From Apiotrichum sp. Y4204 (Eukaryota > Basidiomycota > Tremellomycetes > Trichosporonales > Trichosporonaceae): a DNA stretch of 64,000 nt. The notes under the pieces were generated by a model that saw only the letters and a list, made by a program, of their open reading frames with translations, was not told the origin of the DNA and did not search any database. The position numbers were made by a program, and so were the translations under genes. Positions 56,797 to 64,000 of the stretch are shown piece by piece (within the stretch, counting starts at the first letter, position 1; every line of letters begins with the position of its first letter). The stretch is taken from the NCBI GenBank assembly GCA_025531455.1, contig JAMYHL010000032.1, positions 62,001 through 126,000 on the forward strand. The letters are read 5' to 3'.

Positions 56797-59091
56797 ATGA
56801 GCATGTCGCACTCCACCACCTCGTCCTCCAAGCCTGCCGCGAGCTCATCAGCTCCGGCAACCGACTTTTGGGCCGCCGTCCCCCAGGGGTGAGTAGAACC
56901 GGCGAGAGCAGCAGTAGTGCACACCGGGGTGTGGATGATACCGGGACCACTCCGGGTGGCGTCGACGACACCTTGCATGTTATCAGCCACACCCGTAGTG
57001 GCCCCTGCAGCTCCAGAAACTACCTCCACTGGGCAATTGCTGACTCCACCAGTCCCGCCGACCCCATTCTTGGTACGTGTCCACTGTTCGCTCCCATCAC
57101 ACGACCTGGGCCAGCTCGCTCCCGCGATGTTCGAGACGCTTGACTGCACACATGTCGGCGGCAAGCTGTGCATTCCACTGGCCGAGGCCGTGTCTCACCC
57201 CAAGCGCACGCCGGACGCCGTCACCATGTGCTGCACCATTCACGGGGCCAGCCGTCAACGCCACGGATCACGGATCGGACTCCCACACAGCATACTAACT
57301 CCCCACAGGTGTGACTGAGGCTTTCAAGCGGGATACCAACAAGAACAAGATCAATGTCGGCGTCGGTAAGTCTCATTTCTGGGTTCAGGCGGTATGCAGC
57401 GAGGTAAGACGGAGCTCCGGTGGGACGTCAGATCGCGTGCACGCACATTCCTGCCCGCGATCGCATCATTAGTTGCCATGGCACCGGTTGCAGTGCGCAC
57501 GTCGACTGCACACGAGCACCTGGCGGCCAATGGGTGATGAATGACCTCGATGATTGCCTCATCGGCTCCCTCCGTTGACCGGTTTTCACCGGTTATATCC
57601 CTCTCCCTGCCAACACGATCTTTTTTTGGTGGCCATCACACCGCTGCTGCTGCCTGATACCCGTCCCGGCCCCATCGAACACGCACTGACCTCGTCCCCG
57701 CCTCTCCTCTCCTACCTCGCACTGTATTGCTTTTCCACAACAGGTGCCTACGTGAGTGTCCCATGGCTTGTCCATCCTCGTCACACGCGATACTGACCTC
57801 CAGCGTGATGAGAACGGCAAGCCCTACGTCCTCGACTCGGTCCGCAAGGCCGAGGACATCCTCCACCAGCAGCGCTCTGACAAGGAGTACCTTCCGATTA
57901 CGGTGAGTTTTGTTATTTATTTTCGAATGTCCCTTCGCACCATGCACTGACACCTGCAGGGTCTCTCCTCGTTTATCACCCTTGCCGCTGAGCTTGCCTA
58001 TGGCCCAGATTCCGCGCCGCTTCAGCAGAACCGCGTGAGTCTTTGCATTCCTGGATGTGGTCATGTCTAGGGCCGTATGCGACCCCGAAGCATGACACAA
58101 CTCCGGCCTTTTGTGTCCTCGCGTCACCGATTCACTGACACCTCAGATCGCCGTCGTCCAGTCCATCTCGGGTACCGGTGCGCTCCGCATCGGAATGGAG
58201 TTCTGCAGCTCGTTCTACCCCGGTCCCCACACCATCTACCTTCCCAACCCCACCTGGGGCGCCCACCCCGCCATTGCCGAGAAGGCCAACCTCAAGGTCG
58301 AGAGGTACCGCTACTTTGACAAGAAGGTCATTGGCCTCGACTTTGAGGGCATGAAGGCCGACCTCGAGGCTGCTCAGGACGGCTCCATCTTCCTCCTCCA
58401 CGCCTGCGCCCAGAACCCTACCGGTGTCGACCCGACCCAGGAGCAGTGGCGCGAGATCTCGGACATTATGATGCGCAAGAAGCACCTTCCCTTCTTCGAC
58501 ATGGCCTACCAGGGCTTCGCTTCCGGTGACGTCGACCGTGACGCCTACGCGCTTCGCTACTTTGTTGCTCAGGGCCACCAGATCATGCTCTGCCAGTCGT
58601 TCGCCAAGAACCTTGGTCTCTACGGCGAGCGTGCCGGTACTTTCTCGATGATCTGCTCGTCGTCCCAGGAGCGTGAGCGCATTCTCTCGCAGCTCAAGCG
58701 TGTCATTCGCCCGCTCTACTCGTCGCCTCCTCTCCACCCCGCTCAGCTTGTCGCCACCATTCTTGGCAACCCCGGCCTCAAGGCCGAGTGGCTCACCGAG
58801 GTCAAGAAGATGGCCGACCGCATCATCGCCATGCGCTCCAGGCTCTACGACGTCCTTGTCGAGCTCAAGACCCCTGGCTCGTGGGAGCACATCAAGTCCC
58901 AGATCGGCATGTTCTCGTTCACCGGCCTTACCCCCGAGCAGGTCGAGGCGCTCGCAAATTACGCCCACATCTACATGACCAAGGACGGCCGCATCTCCAT
59001 GGCTGGATTGAATGAGCACAACATCAAGTACTTTGCCGAGAGCATGTCCAAGGCTGTCAAGGGCGAGCTTCTTCCCCAGGCTCACATGTAA
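56797..59091 (+). CDS. Aspartate aminotransferase
   Basis: Seven exons (56797-56888, 57053-57072, 57309-57365, 57744-57751, 57804-57902, 57960-58034, 58147-59091) give 431 residues. It is a class I PLP-dependent transaminase exchanging amino groups between aspartate/2-oxoglutarate and oxaloacetate/glutamate. The PLP Lys is K271 in [14 protein letters not shown]. Other marks are [39 protein letters not shown] and [13 protein letters not shown]. Exon 4 is a microexon of 8 nt and exon 2 is 20 nt; both are needed to read GPADPILG and GVGAYRDENG. The N-terminus is Ser/Thr-rich ([16 protein letters not shown]) with no Arg, so the cytosolic isoform is more likely than the mitochondrial one. Introns 1-3 are 164-378 nt, longer than usual here. 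Confidence 0.95.
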
Positions 59092-59815
59092 GAGAAGGGA
59101 GAGCCGCGCCCCGCCAAATGGCAACCGCCGTGTACGATAGAGGAGTGGAGGGCTCATTATACAGGCTTGCAAAGTAGAGCGTAGAGCCAAGAGAGAAGAG
59201 TTACATTACAGCGCCCCATGAGGATGTGTATGCCCGCGGCCAGCGAGGCCGTGTTTGTAGACTTTATACAGTGAGCCGTGGATAGTAATATGGACTCTTT
59301 GCATGAGACGCTAGTACTTGGGTACTTGGGCAACTGCCGATGATGATGGAGAGTGTGCGAGCTGGCTCAATCCATTCGATGACGTCGAGCAAGCCAGCTG
59401 AACAGAGCTCTTTGTCTTGTTCACTTTGCCTCGCGTTCACGAAAAGGCACAATCGCGGTAGTCAGATAACAGCTAGGCAGCTCGTCGCGATGCATGCGAG
59501 AATGGCGAACGAAAGGAAATCAAAGTTGGGCTCCGAGGGAAAGTCAGCGTATCCTGGGGGAGACAATTTTGAATTACGTGTTTTTTGGGGAACATTTACA
59601 CCTGATCATTATCAGATGCCGCGCGGTGCACTTTCCTGACGCGTCTTGAATGGACGCGACGCGCCCCTTTTGCAGCCCAGCGCGACACCCGAGCGAATCG
59701 GTCCATTCTCATGAACGCACACCAAACGCGTTCATTTGCTTTCCATCTCCCTCATCCTCCAACCCCTCATCACAACCCATCCCATTTCACCCCGATCACC
59801 TCCTGACCCAACACC
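59092..59815. promoter_or_regulatory. Intergenic region with MCM4 promoter and two ACGCGT boxes
   Basis: The region holds the 3' flank of the aminotransferase and the MCM4 promoter. ACGCGT occurs at 59639-59644 and 59726-59731, that is 177 and 90 bp before the MCM4 ATG, with further GACGCG partial matches near 59655. ACGCGT is the MluI cell-cycle box bound by MBF in yeasts, which drives DNA-replication genes at G1/S. The last 60 bp are a CT/CA-rich leader. Confidence 0.55.
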
Positions 59816-62800
59816 ATGTCCACGCCCGGGAGGTCCTCCTCCCCCCTCCATTTCCCGACGTCGAGTGTCGCCGGCACACCGCGCGCAAGGACACGCTTCA
59901 GCTCCGCCGCCACCCCCCGCGGCAGCGCGCTCCGTCCACAGGGTACGTATTGTGCTCTGGATCTCTGGATGTCGTTACTGGTGCTGACGCTGCTCGCCAC
60001 TCATGATGTAACTCATTCTTTTTTCTTTCACCTACAGCCTCGTCGACGCCGCACTTTCCCACCTCGTCGCCGCGCACTGTGCGCGGGGCGCCGTCGTCGT
60101 CTGCCCCCCGGCGCGGTGATGGCACGGAGCCGCTCTTCCTCGCTGGGCCGGACACGCCGCGACCGCGGCGACGCGGCGACGTGCACTCGTCGATGCCGCT
60201 TTCCTCGCCTTCGTTTGATCGCCGTGGCGGCTTTGGTGTCAATGGAACGCCGCACATGCTCGCGGCGTCGAGCCCCGGCGCCGCCCTCCTCAGTGATGCG
60301 GCGACCCCCGTCGCACACTCTGGGGCGACACATACGCTCAGCAACGACCATATTATTGAGGAGGAGGACGAGGACGACACGGGCGCAGTCAAGTATATCT
60401 GGGGCACGACGATCCGCCTGCAGGAGAGCATGAATGCGTTTCGCGGCTTCCTCGAGAACTTCAAGCCAAAGTACCGCGCGGCGTACAATGCGCAGCAGGC
60501 CAAGGCGGCGGAAGAGGCCGGCCTGCCGATTCCCCCGCGTATGCCGCTCTATGATGAGCTCACGGCCGCGCAGGCCGACAAGGCCATGTATGATGGCTAC
60601 CTCGTGCAGATGCGCCAGACGGGGCAAAGCAACCTCAACCTCGACGCGCTCAACCTCCTCGCGTACCCGCCCACGAAGCGCTTGTATTCCGAGCTTCTCA
60701 ACTTCCCACAGGAGATTGTGCCGATCATGGACCAAGTGCTCCGCGACACGATGATCGAGCGCGCCGAGGAGGAGTATTCGGCCGCGCAGACACGCAACGC
60801 GCAGGGCGAGATCCGCGACTTTGAGCTCGCGGCGGTCGAGAATGAGGTGATCCAGATCTACAACACGGCGTACAAGGTTCGTCCCTTTGGTGGCGAGAAG
60901 ACGATCAACATGCGCGACCTCAACCCCGGAGACACGGATCGTCTCATCACCATCAAGGGCTTTGTCATCCGCGCCACGCCCATTATCCCCGACATGTCGA
61001 CTGCGTTCTTCCGTTGTCTCGTGTGCCAGCACACGATGACGCGCGACATTGACCGTGGCCGCATCGCCGAGCCCGAGCGCTGTCCTCGCGAGGAGTGTAA
61101 TGTCCAAGGCTCCATGTCGCTCATCCACAATCGCTGCGAGTTCTCGGACAAGCAGGTTATCAGGCTCCAGGAGACGCCTGATGCCGTTCCCGACGGTCAG
61201 ACGCCGCACACGGTGTCGCTTTGCGCGTACGACGAGTTGGTGGATCTCGTCAAGCCCGGAGACCGTGTGATTATCACAGGTATCTTCCGCTCCATCCCTG
61301 TGCGTGTAAACCCGCGCATGCGCTCCATCAAGTCGCTCTTCAAGACGTACGTCGACGTGCTGCACGTCAAGCGCTCCAACACGGGCCGCATGGGCTTCGA
61401 CCCGGCGACTCGCGGTGGCGTCGAGGCCATCGGCGTTGGAGTCGGCGGCGAGGACGATGAGGGAGAGGTACTTGCGAACGATACCGAGCCAGACAACAAC
61501 CCCGACCCCTCGCGCCCCGACCTGAGCCTGACCGCGTCCGAGGAGATGGAGCAGCGGATCCGCGAGCTCAGCGAGCACCCCGAGGTGTACGACCTGCTGG
61601 CGCGCTCGATGGCGCCGTCCATCTACGAGATGGACGACGTCAAGAAGGGCATCCTGCTGCAGCTCTTTGGTGGTACCAACAAGTCGATCGCGCGCGGTGG
61701 TGGTGGTGGCGGACCCCGCTACCGTGGCGACATCAACGTCCTCCTCGTCGGTGACCCCGGTACCTCCAAGTCGCAGATTCTTCAGGTGAGTTAAGTCCGC
61801 TTCACGACAATTAACTCTCAGTACGTTCACAAGATTGCGCCCCGCGGTGTGTACACCTCCGGCAAAGGCTCCTCGGCGGTCGGTCTCACGGCGTACGTCA
61901 CACGCGACCCGGACAGCAAGCAACTGGTGCTCGAGTCGGGTGCGCTCGTGCTGTCGGACGGCGGTGTGTGCTGCATCGACGAGTTTGACAAGATGTCAGA
62001 CGCGACGCGCTCGGTTCTGCACGAAGTGATGGAACAGCAGACGGTATCCATCGCCAAGGCGGGCATCATTACGACGCTCAACGCCCGTACATCCATCCTC
62101 GCGGCCGCCAACCCCGTCGGGTCAAAGTACAACCCTAAGCTGCCGATCCCGGCCAACATTGATCTCCCGCCAACACTCATCTCGCGTTTCGACCTTCTTT
62201 ACCTCGTGCTCGACAAGGTTGACGAGATGAACGACCGCCGCCTCGCGGCACACCTCGTCGGGCTCTACCTCGAGGATCGCCCGGATACCGGCGGCAACGA
62301 CATTCTCGTGAGTTGCACAGTTTGGTTACCAACTCTGACAATACAGCCACTCGAGACACTCACAGCGTATATTACCTACGCCCGCGCCAAGATCAACCCG
62401 GTTCTGACCGAGGACGCGTCCAATGCCCTCGTGGCCGCCTACGTCGAGATGCGCAAGGTCGGCGAGGACTCACGCTCGTCCGAACGCAGAATCACCGCTA
62501 CGACGCGTCAGCTCGAGGCGATGATTCGTCTCTCAGAGGCACACGCGCGCATGCGCCTCTCGGAGACTGTCGACCTGTGCGACGTCCAGGAGGCGAACCG
62601 CCTCATCCGCGCCGCGCTCCGCGAGAGCGCTACCGACCCGCTCACGGGCCAGATTGACCTGGACCTGATTACGACTGGTGCGTCGACGACTGCGCGCCGC
62701 GTGCGTGCCGACCTCAAGCGCGAGATCCTTGCGCTTGTCGACAAGGCCGGGCGCCAGGGCCTCCGGTGGAGCGCGGCGATCAAGGCAATCGAAACGCAGA

Positions 62801-62925
62801 GCTCGGTGCCTGTCGACCATTCCGAGTTTGCAGAGGTCATCAAGACGCTCGGCGAGGAGGGCGTGCTCAAGGTCGTGGGCGAGCGCGAGCGGAGGACCAT
62901 CAGGCGTATCGGGACCGACCAGTGA
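59816..62925 (+). CDS. MCM4: DNA replication licensing factor Mcm4
   Basis: Exons 59816-59942, 60038-61785, 61822-62307 and 62347-62925 give 979 residues. Mcm4 is a subunit of the Mcm2-7 replicative helicase. The N-terminal about 150 residues are disordered and full of SP/TP, as expected for the kinase-regulated Mcm4 tail. The zinc finger is CLVCQHTM...CPREEC. The AAA+ core has Walker A GDPGTSKS (from about residue 614), Walker B CCIDEFDKM (D678, E679) and the arginine finger SRFDLL (R747). The C-terminus carries a winged-helix-like end. Similarity of WGTTIRLQESMNAFRGFL and DLNPGDTDRLITIKGFVIR to Mcm4 separates it from the other Mcm paralogues. The 39-nt intron 62308-62346 has no stop in frame, so retention would insert 13 residues. 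The 631-codon opposite-strand frame is a shadow. Confidence 0.97.
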
Positions 62926-63050
62926 CCAGGATCAGTAGGACTTTGCTTGTAATGTGCTGTGCTGTATGATTCTTGTTTCGCAGAGTGGGAGCGGCAACTG
63001 AATCACTTCTGACCCTGGGCAATAATATACATCCATCTCGAATCTATCCT
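62926..63050. terminator. Convergent 3' ends of MCM4 and the Urb2-like gene
   Basis: Only 125 bp separate the two stop codons. The AT-rich segment AATAATATAC at 63021-63030 and TTTGCTTGTAATG near 62941 are probable 3'-end signals for the two convergent transcripts. Confidence 0.35.
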
Positions 63051-64000
63051 CTATCCACGTCCGGTATACCTCTTCCTAGCCCACGTCTTCCAGAGCTCGG
63101 CCCAAGCCTCGCGCTCCGCGTCGCCGGCAGAACTGAGGCCAAACGCCGCGCCCGCACCCTCGCCTTCGCGCCCGCGCCCGTCGCCGCGCCCACCAGCAGT
63201 GATTGCGTCGCAGAGCGCAAACAGCCCCGCCTCAAGCTCGGCGCGCACAGGTGGCGCGAGGCCTGCCCACGGGTCCGCCGCGGCACGCGCATATGCCACG
63301 AGGATGGCCGGCGCGTGCTTGCCGAGCGGAGCGGCGAGCGCGCGACTCACGCCCCGCTCGGTCGGCAGGCGGGCCGTACACAGTGCAACGAGGGTGCGGG
63401 AGAGCAGCGACGCGTGCGGCGCTGGGTCGTCGTCGCCCAGCCAGGCGGGACGCTTTGCCGCGAGGTGTTTGCGCGCCGCGCGGCCACGGCCCCGCTGGAG
63501 CAGAGGAAGGGCAGAGGAGAGCGCAAAGACGACGCTTGGGAGGTGTGCAGCTGCCAGGTCGGGACGGTGCCGCGCGAGTGTGAGCAGCGGCGAGATGGCC
63601 AGCGTGAACATGTGTGGTGCCGGGCTGGGAGGCCTCGAGTTCGGGAGAAGGGCGGCGGTGATGGTCGCGATGATCTGAGCGGCGTCGTGCGTGCGCAACA
63701 GCCCGGTCTGGTGTCAGTTATGACAGCGGGATTGTTCTAACTCACCCTGTCATCCAGGAGTGCGCCGAGGAGTCGGAGCCCCGCCTCGAGGCGGATATCT
63801 CCCGCGTGGACGGCCGCGTGAGCGGCAGCGAGGAGCGGGCCAAGGACGGCCGCAAGCGCGCGCCCGCTCCCCTCGACGGGGGCGGAGACGAGAATCGTGG
63901 CTGCGCGGAGCGCAGTGGCCGCTACGCTGGGGTTTGCGTCCGCAGCGCGGGAAACGAGGGCCTGCAGGGCGGCGGCGTACTCTTCCGCGGTGAGTGTGCG
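63051..64000 (-). CDS. Probable Urb2/Npa2-like ribosome biogenesis protein, C-terminal part (5' end outside the window)
   Basis: Two exons are visible, 63746-64000 (open at the window edge) and 63051-63707, flanking a 38-nt intron (CTGAC branch, CAG). They encode 303 C-terminal residues. The protein is Ala/Leu/Arg-rich and almost wholly helical, as in HEAT- or armadillo-like repeat proteins (HAGDIRLEAGLRLLGALLDD). It ends WAELWKTWARKRYTGRG, resembling the conserved C-terminus of the Urb2/Npa2 family (a short aromatic and basic motif ending RY-x-G-x-G). Urb2 acts in the nucleolus in 60S pre-ribosome formation. This assignment rests on the C-terminal motif and helical character only, so it is tentative. 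Confidence 0.6.

Noticed and set aside
58132..59190. 352-codon open frame opposite the aspartate aminotransferase
   Set aside because: Same reason: antisense shadow of a well-supported gene.
60028..61923. 631-codon open frame opposite MCM4
   Set aside because: It is a shadow of GC-rich codon usage in MCM4; the sense strand carries unmistakable Mcm motifs.

Overview
The window looks like a chromosome segment from a basidiomycete yeast, most likely of the Tremellomycetes and perhaps the Trichosporonales. That placement is inferred from gene style, not from a marker gene. Most protein genes are GC-rich and split by many very short GT-AG introns (32-50 nt) with CTRAY branch sites. The proteins are fungal: a Zn2Cys6 regulator, a DUF1996 secreted protein, a BIM1-like surface protein, Cdc25 and Mcm4. 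Intron-bearing eukaryotic tRNA genes are also present. I see no rRNA, CRISPR array, intact transposon or viral gene.

Layout. 1-642: 5' part of an unknown Glu/Pro-rich protein (minus). 1223-1770: tRNA-Lys(CUU) and tRNA-Tyr(GUA). 3286-4491: intronless TauD/TfdA-type dioxygenase. 5025-6931: secreted DUF1996 protein (minus). 8727-9240: small basic protein. 10100-16024: Old Yellow Enzyme, an MFS sugar transporter (minus) and a Zn2Cys6 factor; the factor and transporter are divergent and share a promoter holding an inverted repeat of the CGG-N7-CCG type. 17180-18039: BIM1-like membrane protein. 19594-20037: small Cys-rich tail-anchored protein. 21301-25883: Ubc9, a mitochondrial flavin-reductase-like protein (minus), a small Lys-rich protein and Nfu1. 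26687-27037: small secreted Cys-rich protein. 30074-32223: Cdc25 (minus) with a strongly pyrimidine-rich upstream region. 43865-45076: a single-pass membrane protein in a gene-poor stretch. 51250-52810: mannose-6-phosphate isomerase. 56797-59091: aspartate aminotransferase. 59816-62925: Mcm4, with two MluI cell-cycle boxes upstream. 63051-64000: 3' end of a probable Urb2/Npa2-like gene (minus).

Five dispersed tRNA-Lys(CUU) genes are identical in the mature part but differ in intron and flanks. Roughly 32.2-43.8 kb, 45.1-51.2 kb, 52.8-56.8 kb and 27.0-30.0 kb hold no gene I can support. These stretches contain low-complexity tracts, a 3 x 21 bp minisatellite, an 18-bp perfect palindrome and most copies of a recurrent TACTGTAC octamer.

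Functionally the window mixes housekeeping genes (replication, cell cycle, SUMO, Fe-S assembly, mannose and aspartate metabolism) with one plausible co-regulated metabolic module (Old Yellow Enzyme, sugar transporter, Zn2Cys6 factor). Exon structures were derived by hand from splice signals, reading-frame closure and protein family resemblance.
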